A stretch of 64,000 bases of DNA from Prosapia bicincta (lineage: Eukaryota > Arthropoda > Insecta > Hemiptera > Cercopidae): NCBI GenBank assembly GCA_036971475.1, contig JBAIZL010000005.1, positions 252,919,323 to 252,983,322 on the forward strand. The letters run 5' to 3'. The notes below the pieces were generated by a model. That model ran no database searches, had not been told where the DNA came from, and saw only the letters and a list, made by a program, of their open reading frames with translations. Made by a program: the position numbers and the translations under genes. Below are positions 24,301 through 39,300 of this stretch, piece by piece (position 1 is the first letter of the stretch; each line of letters opens with the position of its first letter).

Positions 24301-27300
24301 TATACATATAAAAGGCACTTACAAAATAAGATAAATATATATAAATAAATTCAGTATGTAAAAAATTACTAAAATATACCAGGAACGAAATGTAAACATA
24401 ACCTAATTTCACTTGTGTAGAAAATGCACACGGCCACATTTTAGATCTAATCACAAGATTTTATATAAAAAGAAAAAAAAACACACAAATCACTATTTAT
24501 AAGAAAATGTATTAGAAGTAATTGATAGATAACAATTTAAATAGAACAATAGAACGATATAAATACACTTAAAACTTTCAAACAGCAAGCTAGTGAATGT
24601 TCTGTAGTAAACAAGATGGAGAACGGATTTGTAGAGTTGCGTGCGCATGACCGGCAAAAGATATTCGTTTTAAATATTTCTCGTGGATATATAATCTAAA
24701 ACAGTTTGGGAAATAAGATTTAAATGCAATTGTTTTGCAAAGAAATTTAAGTGCAGTTGTTAAGAAGAAGAAGTGTATCAAAGGCGGTGAACATGACATC
24801 CGTAAAGCTGTTACTTACAAGGAATAAACGAGAAAATAGCGGAAATTCACGACTTGGCCATTTTTTTGCTAAAAAAGGTAGCGTCAGTGGGAGTTGGAAC
24901 AGAACATTTGAACGAGGTAGACGTGTTCAGAATTGGCTGTAGAAATTTTATTTTTTTTACTGGTGCGGAAAGTGCAGTATCGTATTCAATCATAATTACA
25001 GAATAACATTAAGCCCAAATCATTGAACTGATCGATTAAGAAGACATTATTCAGGAAATTATTTAATTAGAAACCAAATAACTTGTAAAAAATTTTAGCT
25101 TGTAAGAATTGTAACTTAGATATTTTTTTGAAAGTGCCAACTCAAATTTTATTATTCAAAATTTAGAAAACCCACCTATTAACCCGAGATAAAGAGAGCT
25201 CAAGCTCAAATTAAAGTAATTAAATCAAATTCAATTAATATTAAAGTTTATAACTAAACTTCTTGCTGCCATAAACAAATTTTAGACTTAGGCTAATAAA
25301 GCTTAATTTTTGTAATTCTTTGTGGATGAATTAAGATTTTGTAATTAGTAAGTGACTTTATAAAAGAAAATAAGGAATGTCATATTAAGATATTAAAAAA
25401 TTATTGTAACAAAAGCAGCATTGAATCGTTATTTCTTTTAACTTATAAATTTTTATTAAGACTTATAAAAAGGAAATTACCAATTATTACAATATATACA
25501 TAATTATTAAAATATAATTCTGGAGATATTACAAGAAATCACTGTCAACAGAGTCTAAATAAAAAACTTATATTCAAGTTGGAGCAAATATATGTATATG
25601 CATATAAATGTGTGCAATGAAACTAATTTTTAAAGAATTTTTAGAAAGAGATTTAAAAAAATATTTTTGATCAATAAATAAGGGTTTTGTATTTCATTGA
25701 GGTTTTATTTATTATTTGGAATATAAAACATTTTATTAACTGAAAATCAGGAAAATATTAAGCAAATAAAAAAACTCGCTCCAGCAGATTTTGCTAGTAT
25801 TGAAAAAACATGCTACTGAAAAGGTTAATGGATATGAGAGGGTTCAAGCATTTTAATATAAAATGAAGGTGATATAAATTGTCTAATCTGTTTCAAAGAA
25901 AAATTTATTTGACAAAACACAGCCCTAATAAATGGGCTTTATTAATCGTTTCCATGCTGCAAACAAGCACATGTAATACATTTCTCAAGACTAAATGTTT
26001 TTTGCCTCTTGAAAATGACACCATAAAGTAAGATATTTATTGCCTATTGCCTTCTCGGAATGACAGGACAAATGAAGTGGATTTTTATTGCCGTCCTTAT
26101 GGGTTCTTATAACCAACTACCACCTGGCAATTTAGATCATATTCTTACTCAAGTATTTACTGCTTTATTGTTCAGTTACATTTTGATTATGTTGCAGTGG
26201 ATAACTTAACATCATCAGAACTGGACCAGACGCCATTGGATTTTGAGAGTAAATGTAGTGACATTCAATGACGGGTTAGTGAAATTCTGACTACGTAGGT
26301 TTGCTAATGAAATTAATGATAATAGTGACTTTATAAATACAGGACGTGATTCCGACAATACCCCTACATTTACAACAATATTCCTACAATATTTGTGCCT
26401 CAAACTATATCACACGAAAATCAAATTCTAAAATAATTAAAAAACATGTCTACAATTTTTTTTAAAAATTACTTTAGTTCTTACAAATGTAAAGTTAAAT
26501 TTAGTTGCATTAATATTAGGGGGAGCCTACAATCAATTTGTAAACTTTAAACTATAACAATTAATTTTTTTTATTTCTTATCTATCTTATAATTTTCAGG
26601 AATAAAATATTTGTTTTTACTTAACCCTTTTGATCCCAACGTCCAATTTTTCATTCCCAAAATATTTTTTTTTAAATATAATATAATCAGTAAAATAGTT
26701 CTTGCATATAATAAAGCATTCGCAATGAACTCGTTTACAAAGTTATAGTACCTAAAGGCAGTTCTAGTTTGATTTAGCAACTCTGTTTTAGTTCAAACTT
26801 GATGACTATAACTGCTCAGCGCCAAGTGCCATGTCTGCTACTTCTTTGGAAGTTTAGTGTTTACATTGTTTACAACAAATTTATTAATGCTAGTAGCGTT
26901 TTTGTTAGCGTATATAAGTGTTAACACATATAACATAAAAAGTCTTTTTTTACAATAAGACAACATAAAAAGATTTGATTTAAGCTAAAATAGAATTATT
27001 CATGTTTATTTTGTAATTCTACAAGTGACTTTTTTTTATACATTGTCATGTGTTTTTCACAATGTTGTGCTGTGGAGCTAAATCTGGACCTTTTAGTTAT
27101 AAACCTATATCTCTGTTGTTTGTGGATATAACTAAGTGAAAATTTGGGAAAAAATCAATTTTATGTGTATAAAAACAAAATGCATTTAAGAACTGATTTT
27201 TAATTTTATATACTCAATATAAAATAGAAACAAAAAAGTTTGGAAAAATGTTTTTTAATGATTAACATTTTCCTTATAATTTTTTTTCATGTTTATTATA

Positions 27301-30300
27301 ATTTTAGGTAAGTGTATGTTATAGTAGAGTCTTAGACAAGTAAATTTAAAAAATATCGTAAAAATCAATTGATAAATAAAAATTTAATATAAGTTTTGTC
27401 AAATGTATTACTGATTATCTCTAAGCATTTCTACTTACAATGTTCAGAAACAACCCTATCCTATCCTATCCTCATAATGAAACAAAAATTATAGTGTCAA
27501 TAGTTCAATTTTGTTTTACCTTCGGTAAAAATATACAGTCCTGAAATCCATTTATAAAACTTGAAATAATGTTATCAATTATGTAACATAAAATATTTAA
27601 GATCTCCCTCTATATTTTACTCTTATATTTTCATATTTTTTTCATCCTGAATTGAAGAGATTTTATAGTTTAATATGATGTGTAAAAAACCCCTCACACA
27701 ACTTTATTGAGTAGTGCTATATAATTACAGTGTAGAATATATGTTGCAATACACTTACCTGCCATAATTCCATCTGTATTGCTGAGTCAAGCTGTACCAA
27801 TCTCGTGTCCAAATTGAACTGTTGTGTTTCAGGCTTATTGATGCTGACATTTGCAACAAGAACTGGCAACTTGCTAATGTCTTCCAAATGTTTCCTTAGT
27901 TTGTCACACAGCTTACGAAACTCAGTCTTCCTGTTGTATTTCAAACAAAATTGGTAGGCCTGAAAGTAAAAACAAAAACATCAACTCTGCGTTCCAATTT
28001 TTTTTTTTTTAATATGCATAATATTGAACAAATGTAATATTGAGCGACTGTGCAACTTCATAGATTTCCTCCTGCAAGAAGACATCAATAATTATCTTTA
28101 TATCTATTACAAACTTTACACTTTTTAGGTTAGTTTTGGTTGGTAAAGATTATTTAGATTTTTTGGACTAGGAGACTGACAGACTTACCTTGGTAAGAGT
28201 CCACTCTGTACTCTTGAAATAGAAACACATAAAAGCACTTAAACAATGATATATTTCAACCACACAGTGGTCTTTGTCAATCGAAGAGAAAACACAAAAA
28301 GAAATATGAGAGAATGAAATAAAAAAATTAAAAAAAAAAAGTTAGTTTCACTATTTTTTTTTTCATTCTCTCATATTTCATTTTGTGTTTTCTCTTCGGT
28401 TGAGACAAAGACCACTGTGTGGTTGAAATATATCATTGTTTAAGTGCTTTTATGTGTTTCTATTTCAAGACTACAGAGTGGACTCTTACCAAGGTAAGTC
28501 TGTCAGTCTCCTAGTCCAAAAAATCTAAATAAACTTTACACTTTGTATTAAAGTAAACCCTTACTACACCAAACCTTTAAAGAGGTGTTGGAAGTATTAG
28601 TTTGTTATAGCTAGGTTGGTTTCAACAGATTTTTTTCTTCTTTGAACCTGTAAAGATTATGAACACTTTGGAATAAAAACAAACAACGCAATTTATGCAT
28701 AGTGAACACATGTACACACACATCTATATTACTATATGAAAATGTAATGGTGTCTGTCTGTGATACTCAATCACTAAAAAACTACAGGACCTATAGAGTT
28801 GAAATTTTACGTGGACATTCTAATGGTGCTTGGTTAACACATAGGCCTATTTTTATTTAGAAATTCCATCAGGACTCCAACCCATTGGCCTTGAGAACTC
28901 CCTTAACAATCAATTACCTATACTCCATTATATACTTTGCTTAATCAGCTAATAGTGATTGTGTTTGTAATCACCAGTAAAAGTTATTTTTAAAGACAAC
29001 TAAACATGAGATAGTATATGTTTGTAGATATTCATCTTTCAAGGTTAGTTATACTTTACAAATGTCATGTTAAGACATTGTAGACATATGTCAGAAGCTT
29101 TTCCTTCTCTTGGTTTTCAAGCCAATAATCGTTAAGTTTATAGTTCGATATATTTATTGGGATTTAATTTCAGTAAATTAAATTCTTTTCACATACTCAA
29201 AACATATATGCTGGAACCAACAACAGTAAAATGCTTAAAAAGGAAAAGAGTAACCTATCCCAACGTACATATTTTCAGAAAAGAAAACAAAGCTGTAAAT
29301 ATTGTTTATAAGTCTGTTTTATAAAAATTTCTTTTACGTAAACATGTTCATACTAGAAATTGTTTCAACAATCTAAAGTTAACTTATTTCCTCACTGTTT
29401 TTTATTTCAGAAATAAGCAAAAAACACAAATATACGACAACCTCGTAAAAGGATGTGTACTTTGCTAAGTAAATATATTTATTAGTAAAATTAGATATAC
29501 AATATTAAATATTACATATTGTGTAATGTACATACTGGATTATTCATTTGGTCTCTAAACATAGAAGTAAAAACCAAAAAAGAGAGCTTTAAACACAGAG
29601 ATAACAAAAACATAAACAAAACTGTTAAAAAATACTCTAATAATAATCAATAATTTTGGGGGGGGACAGGAAATGGGAGGTTAATATCATGCACACATAT
29701 ATTGTATGCAATATTATTATGAGCTAAGGTTCTACATTGGTTGTACCCCCTAGACTCTGGATAAAACAAGTGCTCCAATCACTTATTTCCTAAATGATTT
29801 TTAATACCCTGTTCGAGACCATACTCCTCCTCAGATTTGTCGTCATCCTATTTCTCACTAACATAGAAAGTTTCTACCACGGATAAGTTTTCATTTTTGT
29901 TTACAAATTCTTTAACCCCTAAATTATTTTTAAGTCCAATGTTTTTTTAACAATTTAATTGTCTTTACTCTCAGTTGATTCAAGAACTTCTACAAGTTGC
30001 TAAGATATTGTTCAAACATTTCAAAAGAAAATGTTTTATTGTTTCTTCCGAAATTGTATTCCATGGAGCAGCCAATGCATTTACACCTTGCAGAACATTC
30101 TACTTTATTGTTGCTTGATTAGTAATAACTGTATTCACAACAACTACAATGAGAAGAAGTTTTCTGTATTATGTTTTCAAACAGTAAATTATGTCTTGAT
30201 CTCATGGCTGTATTTTGGATGTTGTTCTCAAAGAAAATAAAGTACATTTTGTAAAGTACTAGGTAGATCCAGTACATGTAGATCCATGATGTTTATGGTC

Positions 30301-33300
30301 TGAGCAGTTGTCTAAAGTTATTATTTTGTTTTGTTCTATAGAATCCCTCCTTTCTAACTTTAAAAACCTTCTCTGAATAAAAGCTCATCAATTTAAACTT
30401 TTTTATGGTAACTATACATGAGGGTGAGTTGTATTATGTTAATGTTTTTTAAACATCGTGATTCTGGTATTTTTTTATGAGTGAAAAGTTATTATTTTCT
30501 GTTGTTTCAGAGCACATCTGTCAGTCTCGCTCTGCTCTTTGCTTTAACTTGGCATTTAACCCTTTTGAAGTCAGGAGATCTATCTGTTGAAAAGATAGAA
30601 AAAATGCAGGTTTCATCAATATTAAAAAGATCTTTTTAGGTGTAACTGGATTTTTTAAATCTGAATACTTTTAGCCAATCATTTACACAGTTTCTTCTAC
30701 TTTATTCACTTCCCCCTACACCTATAAAGAAATTTTATTTCTGTTTTGGAATCTCCAGAGCCTTGCATCAGAACATTAGAAATATAGGGATGCCTAGTTC
30801 TTTTCACCAGAAAGTTCTTTTGTTTTCAGAGATTAGTATCTGAAATGATTTCATACTTTAAAACCAATCGAGCACTTTATTCTCTAACTCTTCATGCGCT
30901 CCAAAATGTAAACTCTTCTTTGACACCGGTATATATCCTTGTGCAATAATTGTGCCAAAAACAGGCAGACATACCACACTGGTGAAATGATTTCACACCT
31001 TGTTTTTTTTTGAAGGGCACATTTTATTTAAAAATAAACTCCCAACGAAATTAAGAACAAACTATTGAGTGCGGAATAGCGTCTAGTGTACACAACACTG
31101 TCACTGCTGTGAAACCTGACACAAATCGTTCATTCACACACTATATACATCAATAGAAGCAGTGACAGCAACAAATCAACCAATGACAGCCGTGGTAAAA
31201 TATCAGTAGCTTTTCAGTTGCGACTTCTACATTTTGTCCAATCACAACAGAGACAATTCTCATCTTCCCTTCAGTCTATGATGGTTGTCGCCGTGAGCCG
31301 AGCGATGAAAGCTGAGCCAGTGACAGCGTCAAATCAACCAATGACAACAGAGACAACTTCCGATTGATCCATTATCACTGGAACTGGCATTTTCAATATT
31401 TTGTTACTGGTACTACCAGCGACAAGTGACAAGTCCCCGACACAGAAAATATTGACCATCCCTACAATAATCCAAACAGGATTCACCAAGAAAGAGAATT
31501 TGAAATATTATCTACATGTTCTAGTAATTTTTTTTTTTAAAACCTTTCAATTCAGCTAAAAGCAGAAGCAATGATGCTTATTAAAAACATATGTAGGGTT
31601 CACAGATGTGTCAGTGGACTTACAGAACAAAAAAGCAGGTGGATGTTATTTTGTTGAACAAATCAGATAAAAATATTTCATGCTGAGAGGTACCATTTCT
31701 ATTATATATACAGAACTGCTAGTGTTACTGGTCGACACTGAACAAAAAAAAAAGGTTTTGTATCTTTACAAATTCAATGTCATCATTGATGGCTATGAAG
31801 TGGACATTTCAAAACAATTACTTCTTCTGAATTAGTGGTGAAGAAAGAATTTGCTGGAACTACAAAAACACAACAAACATAATATTCCAATGAATCTCAG
31901 CTATGACACTGGGGGAGTGAAACTGCTGATGAAATTGTAAAGTTAGCACAAAAAATATGTAATAGGCAAAAATACCTTTTCCAGCATCTGGTGTATGAAT
32001 ACAGCGAGAAAAATTTTTGGCTGTGAATGGACAGAGAAGTGGAGAGTAATCAAAATGAAGAGACATTTATTTTCATTGCAGGATTGACCTGTAGACCACA
32101 AAACGTACAATGAAGTCACACTCTACACGAGGCTCAGACTTGTATATATGGTTATACAAACGTACTTACCGAGTATCAATCTAACTGACCCCGCAAACTC
32201 CACAGAAGAATTAATTGAACATATTTTCTAGTCATGCTAGACTCTATTAGCAGCTAGAGATCCATTAAATAAGGAATAAAAAAGTTCTTATATATCATTA
32301 ACAACAAATCTCAATGGAGCAATATTTTGTGACTGTAGCCATCGGCAACAGTCATGGTGGAAGCTCATGCTAAGATGTAAGATATTCATAATATTTTTTT
32401 TTTAAATATCAATTAGTTTCAAGATATTCCATTCCTGTTTATACTTTCCAACTTACCATTCGTGCAATGTCATGATACAGGGTCTCAACATGAGCATTGG
32501 TCCTCAATAATTCCAAGCACTGACAATACGATTCCCACAAGAACTTGACCCATGGGGTTAGAATAGTCCGATCACTACGGTCCTGTGCATCTTCCCCACT
32601 GACAGCACTGAAATTATTCATGGCAAAATAGTTATTTAAAAAATACTTCATATATTGCCTTATTTGACTTGTTAAGAAATTTTTATCATTTGTATTTTAA
32701 TTATATAAACAATAAATGTATCATGCAGATAAAAATTTAGATTATCAATAAGAATAAAGTACACATATTTATTCAGCTTGAAAATCACCAGATCTCGCAT
32801 TCTGTAATTTTTTTTAGCTACATAATTTTTAGCTTAAATTGCGTAAGGGGAACCTTGATGGTTAGCAAGCAATGTGTAACTATGGTAAACACAACTTGAA
32901 CTAACTTAAAATTAACATTTCTATTAACTAATTTTACATTCAAAATATATTATGTAGAATAAGTCTATTGATTAGGAAAGTAGAAACAAAATTATATATT
33001 TCAACAACTATATATAATTAGAATTAGACCAAAATTATAGATTTAGTATTAAATCAAACAAAGCTTATTAAGATATTTTGTGATTTTATCTAAAAAGCAA
33101 AACATTAATACTTTCATAATTCTAGAAAAATTTCCTACGAAATAGTAGATATTTTCTTGGTAGCAGCATTTGCTAGGAATCACTTTTAAATATTGTCATT
33201 AAACTTAAATTTGTTACAAGAAAAATATTTTAATCTGACATGAGAAAAACTGTATGCTTTGTTTGTTAAAAAAAACAAACACTGTGATTAAAGGGTTATG

Positions 33301-36300
33301 TTCAGATCTTTTGAGCAGTTGTCAGAACCAAATTCAGAAGAGAATTTTAGGATCAACTTATAGAACTAATAAAATGTAGAAAACATTTTATGATAACTGA
33401 AAATCTAAATTCTTCATTCTATATTAAGGTCTAGAGAGAAAAATAAATTAAACTTGATTTGAAAACGAGTGACAGTAAATAAAAGTATACAGAAATTTTA
33501 GGTAGAATTTAACCACGGATTATCATAAAACATAACCTTACAAAGTAACAGTAAAGCAGACTAGCAACATCTGACTCTTAAAAGTACTACATTTATATCA
33601 CAAAATATACAAGTATTTTAATACAAATAACATTTTCTTATAAATTAAAAAATGTTATACATATGTATACCTTAAAAGTATGCTTTCTGGGGTAGCTAGA
33701 TTATCCAAATCATCGATGTCTACGACAGCTTGTTGAGATTGTTCCCTAGCTGCTTCTGTTCTTTCTTCAGCTGTTCTTAAATAAAAACGTATAACGTTTT
33801 CTAAAGAACCAACGTTTACCTGTACAACAAATATCAACCATGTTCCATAGTAATCAGAACTCTAATCAGTTAAACATTTGTTTTATTTTTGTTAGAATTC
33901 AAAAAATTATTATTTTCAAAGCAGTACTAATTGAGGTTTTCAGAGCATAGGCGAAATTTTCTTTATTAAAGCCATATATGCATAAAACTGTTAAAGTATA
34001 CGAGTTTCTTCCACCAACTAAATGAAGGGATAGCTTCAAAAATATATTACTCAATTCCATACCTTTTTAAAATTACAAACCCTTCACTTCTATTTCTACT
34101 CTTAAATTATAATTATTTCATGTTACTCTGTATAGGGATGCAAACTATCTGCACCTGAGGAAAGAATATTGGTGTGTCATTCAATATCAAAGTCAAATAC
34201 AACGCACATAGCCTTAATTAAACAAATTTATTACATCCTTTATATATATTCTTAGCAAAGGTAAAAATAAACCTAATATATCCCTGGTTCTAGTGCCCAT
34301 TCTATTTTTAAAAAAACTTAACATAATAGGATCTGCTTCCTGAAACAATGGCAATATCCTACTGCAGTGTTAGGGTGTCATGGATTTATCTTTTGGGTGA
34401 TCAGTAATTCTTCAGCAGCTTGTTTGTTGAGAATTCTTGCCATGCATTATCTATTGGTTTTTCAATGTCCTCTAACTATACCTCCATATCTAGTGCCTAT
34501 GCTAATTTTAAAACATTAGACAGTTCTGTTATTAGTTTAACCTTGTTAAAATTGTCTAAAGTGTTATTTCGGCAAACATTTTGTTTAACACACTGGTTAC
34601 AAAAGATTCTTTTACTTCTTTCCAAGTAGTATAAATTATATGATTGGTTTTCAGAATTCTACAATTTTTAGAATTGTAATGAATCTGCTTAAAATTATCA
34701 GTTTCAGCAATTACTTTTGTAAATCTCGTGCGCATATAATAATCTTTGAAGACTCTTATCACTCCTCGATCAACTGATTTATTGATAGAATTGGAATTTG
34801 GAGGCGATGACATTAATTATGTTAGTGTTAGTTAATTGGGAAGAGATTAACTGGATCATCAGGTGTGTTATTCGTTAAAAGTACCATTTAGTGTTCATTC
34901 TTTATTTTTTTGTTCTAAAATGAAACCATTAACGAACCCATTTTCAAACACGGAAGTAGTCGTTCAAGCTATCATTTAATCGGAAATGAAAAGGAAATAG
35001 CTTTTTTTTAATTTCTTTATAAGCTCTTGGATTTTCACTAAAACATATCATAAGAGATTTCATTTTATAACCTGCAAGATTACATCCAAGAAGTCTAACA
35101 TGATTTTTTACTGTTTTAAACCCTGGCAATGATTTTTCATTCTTATAATTATAACTTTTCTTTGGTATTTGTTTTTCTAAAACAGCCTTGTTTCATCAAC
35201 ATTAAAAATGTGTTCTGGTAAGTTAACATTTTCTTGTATTAAATTTTGTACATTTTTCACAAATTTTATACCAACTCCATTATCAACAATTCCTAGCTCA
35301 CCATAAATATTATGGATACCACTCCTTTTCCCAAAATGCTCAAACCACCCATGACTAGCTGTATCATCAGAGTCATTTGCTTTAAATTTTCAAAAGTACT
35401 TTTTACCTTAGTTTGTATTCAAGACACACTTAAAAGAAATCAATTCTGCATACACTCTTCCAGCCAAAGGGTTAACAGTTTTCTATTTCTAAAATAAGAC
35501 TTCTTTTAGCCTTTAGAATAATAATAGACTTCAATGCCTTTACAGTATTATGAATCCATTATGGATTATATTACTTAGAACCCAATCAATCTAGCACCAC
35601 AAGTTAATTTGTCGCGTCATGTGATCATGACAACTAAATTGCTGTGCTAAAAAAACTATTGATTAGTAATGTTTTGTGTGCTTATCTGAAGGATGGAGAT
35701 GATTAACACATTAACAAGGGTCAAGCAGACTGAATATTCAACAACAAAAAACAAATGTAATTTATTCAAGCAATGACAAAAAGTGATGTCAAGAAACCAT
35801 ATGCCCGCAAAACACATTTTATAGAGGCAAGATAGCTTCACCAGTAGGAAGCAATAGGTTGATTTGATCTCAATATTTCACAATTATACTTATTGTAGAA
35901 ACTACCTTATCCACAATTTGAGCAATGTCTAATAGGCCTGTACCATGTTCTGATATTTTAATGTTCATGTTTTAACAATTGGGTTATATTTTAAGTGACA
36001 TCTCTTGTATTTTATCCAAAATGACATTATGCAATGAACTCCAGTTAAATAATATGCCCTTCAGATAATTATCAGTAAAAATTGAGTCATATTTGTGTGT
36101 CATAGTACAGGCTTTCAGCATTACAAATATATACTATAAATATCTCACTCAAGAAACATAGACAAACAAATCAATTAGTCTGTCACTAGGAACAGACATG
36201 TGTAAATTGTAACTAAGCATTTACTTATAAACAATTCAATTTGTGAAGAGTTACAAATGACTTCAGTAAAAAAAATTGCAAGTAAACCATCACAAACATT

Positions 36301-39300
36301 GTAAAATAAGTAAATTATTTTAATTTCATTTCGTTAAGCAAGTCTGATGTACATCAAACTTAATCAGTTTATGTTCAGTAGTTTCTGATCGCAATTTTTC
36401 ATTACAATAGTTATTCTAGCAATTATTGCAATTACACCAAAAACTTAATTTAGTACCATCTAAATTATACCATAAGGAAACGTCCACTTGAAAAGTCAAT
36501 TACATGTGTTACAAAAATTAAAACTGTGAGACTGATTTTTTTTTATTTAAAACTTACAGATTGAAACATGTTTCTGTACTGAAAAAGACCTTCCTTCGCT
36601 ATGTGTGACTTTTTGAGCTCTACACATAGATCTAAATATTTGAACATAATTGGTTCCAGAACACTCTCGCTCCAGTTGTAAGTCCATTTTTTATTTTTGA
36701 AAACTTCGTAGAGTGTGTCTAAAGCTCGTGCTGGTTTTCCAACTTCAATAAACTCTGAAAATAAATGAAAAATATCAACCCCTCTCCAGAAATAATATTA
36801 ATTAAGGAAAATATAAGATCGACATATTAATCTACAGTCTGAGTCAGAAAAAGACCCTCATCAGGTTTATTGACCCTCATAGATATTCAGTGTCTCATAT
36901 GATATTGGCTACTCATAAATGGGAACAGATCTTTTGACTGTGACTGGACTTAAGAAGAGGTGATTTTCAAAGTGGAAGAACATTAATGGCATCCGGACAA
37001 GTATTAAGTTTGAATGCTGGGGGGGGGGGGGCTGATTTTATTTATCTAACTAGGGAAGGAAGACTGGCTCACTAACTTTTACTCCTGTATAACATTGCTA
37101 TATAAATTTACTTATGTATTAAGTGCATAAGTGTAAGTCATGAATATACATAGTAAAAGTGAACAAGAATCTTACTTGGTATTTATGTGAGTTAACTTTC
37201 AAAGATTGATAGTATCTCCATTATCGAGCATCACTGACCGGGGTGTTGTAGTAGATTGCCAGGTGTGTGGAATTTCCGTTGTCACAGTGTGGTGTACCAT
37301 TATTGTTCTATTTTCGGATTCACTGCACTTTGGGAGTTTTTTAAGTTTGTCTCAGGGTCTATTAGGTTGAATAATGTATCACTTTTTTTATTTTATTTGT
37401 ATTTGTTCGTTATGATATTATTTTTATGTTTATAAATTTGTAGTTGTTCCCAGATTGCCATTTTGAGGCCAATTTGTACTTTTTTATACTTTTTTATTAG
37501 GTGTATGTTTTCTAATGTGGAGAATGTGTTTTTGATAGCGTATGTAGCTAAGTTTAAGTTGTAAGTTTGAGGTTTGATGTATGCATTCGGTGTTCTTATT
37601 ATATGTCTTTTAATTTCTTTTTTTTGTTTGGCCTGAGTATATTTTATTACAGCCTGGATATTTGATTTTATAGGCAGTATGGAACATATTTTTTCCGGTT
37701 GGTTTATTTTATTGATTATGTTTCCTGTGTTTTTGTAAGCTATGTTTTATTATTATTATTTAGTATTTGAATAATTCCTTTTATGTTGTAACCTGTGTAT
37801 GTGAATGTGACCCATTTTGTTGTTGTTTGTAGTTCGATTGTAGGTTGTTTTAATTTATTTAATATTTTAAATTCTAATTTGTCCATAGTTTTTTATTGTA
37901 TCCAATTTTTGGGCTATTTAATATATTTGTTTTTTTGGGCTTTTTCTTCATTTTTTAAGGTAGTTTTAGCATTCTGTATAAGAGTGCGTTGTAAGCAGCC
38001 ATTTTATGTTGTGGGGGATGGTTAGAGTAGTTTGATATTGCATTAATGGTATGTGTAGGTTTCCTAAAAATTTAGTATTCAATGTTATTTGTATTTCTGG
38101 TTTCTATTTATATCCCTGTCAATCTGTCTTTGGCGGCCTTAAAACCTGAAAATATTTTCTCTTCATGAGCTATAAAAGTACTCAAAGGCATTTTATTCTA
38201 GAACAAGTTAGTTTCTGTGTAACTCGGACATGATTTAAAACCACGAAACTTGGGAATCAAGCAAGACAGGGTAGCATAAGTCGAGGTATTACTGTACTGC
38301 ATCCTGGATTAGGTGCAGGGATGGTCTCGGAGGGCTGCCCGCAGGGTGGACGACATAGCTATCTTTGTTAAGATATTTGAAGAAGTCCTCAAAGACCTGC
38401 TTCAAGAGGCACTCAAGGTAACAGAAGCATGGTGCAGGGAAAAAGCACTATGCATTTAAGGAGAGAAATCTGTGGCACTCATCTTCATTAGGCGATACAA
38501 AACTAAATCGCTGGAGATGATGGAAATTGGTAATACCAAAATAAGCTACGTTTAGAGCCCTAAATATCTGGGAGTTATTCTGGATAGGAAGCTACTCTGG
38601 CATGAGCACTTGGAGGATAAGTGCAAAAAACCCATAGCTACGTTCCGGTAATGCAGAGGAGCGATAGGCATGAGATGGGTTTTGGGTCCACGTCAGATGA
38701 ACTGGATTTATTCAGCCATTGTGGTACCGAGGTTGGTCTGAGCCTCAATCGTCTGGTGGGACAGGGCACAGAAAGAAACAAGTAAAAGAGTGCTGGATCG
38801 CATGCAGGGGCTCTTCCTTAGAGGCATAACAGCTACAAGGAGGAGCACACCATGTATGGCCATGAGGGTTATGTTGGGTTTTCCATCCTTGAGTCTTCAA
38901 ATTAGGATAGAGGCAATGATAACTGCATACTGGCTAAGTTGTACCGGGCTGTGGAAGACAAGTAGCAAACATCATAAACAGCTATTTGGTGATTCACTAA
39001 AGAAACTCTGGATAGAACCTCAGGATAAGATACTGTCACTTAAAAGTGAAAAAGGAAATTACAAAATCTACATTCCTGCAAGAGAGGCTTGGAAAGAGGT
39101 GTAGACCCAAACATGGTAAAATCTGGTTCACGGATGGATCCAAGAAGGAAGGAGTGGGAGTAGGCTTTAGTAGACCGAGACACCGAGACAAACTTTGTCA
39201 TTGCCTGGAAGACTACAACTCAGTTTTCCAGGCAGATGTGCTCGGGGTCAAACTATGTGCTGAGGAAATAATAGGGTCTGGCAAGAGGGGTAAGACCATC

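Larger units (their letters stand above)
28545..32456. other. eIF3a: eIF3a intron 4, remainder
   Basis: Apart from the weak transposase relic at 29760-30420 and the direct repeat at 31161-31350, nothing is recognised. A G run (29658-29665) and a single TTAA-ccctttt end (30556) are present. Confidence 0.5.

Noticed and set aside
26621..26640. Single TTAA-ccctttt ends at 26621 and 30556, and ccaaagg-TTAA at 35472
   Set aside because: No inverted partner in a plausible distance; pairing them would enclose eIF3a exons. Not enough for a piggyBac call.
37795..38025. 76-codon plus-strand ORF
   Set aside because: Shadow of the minus-strand PLE relic with [11 protein letters not shown].
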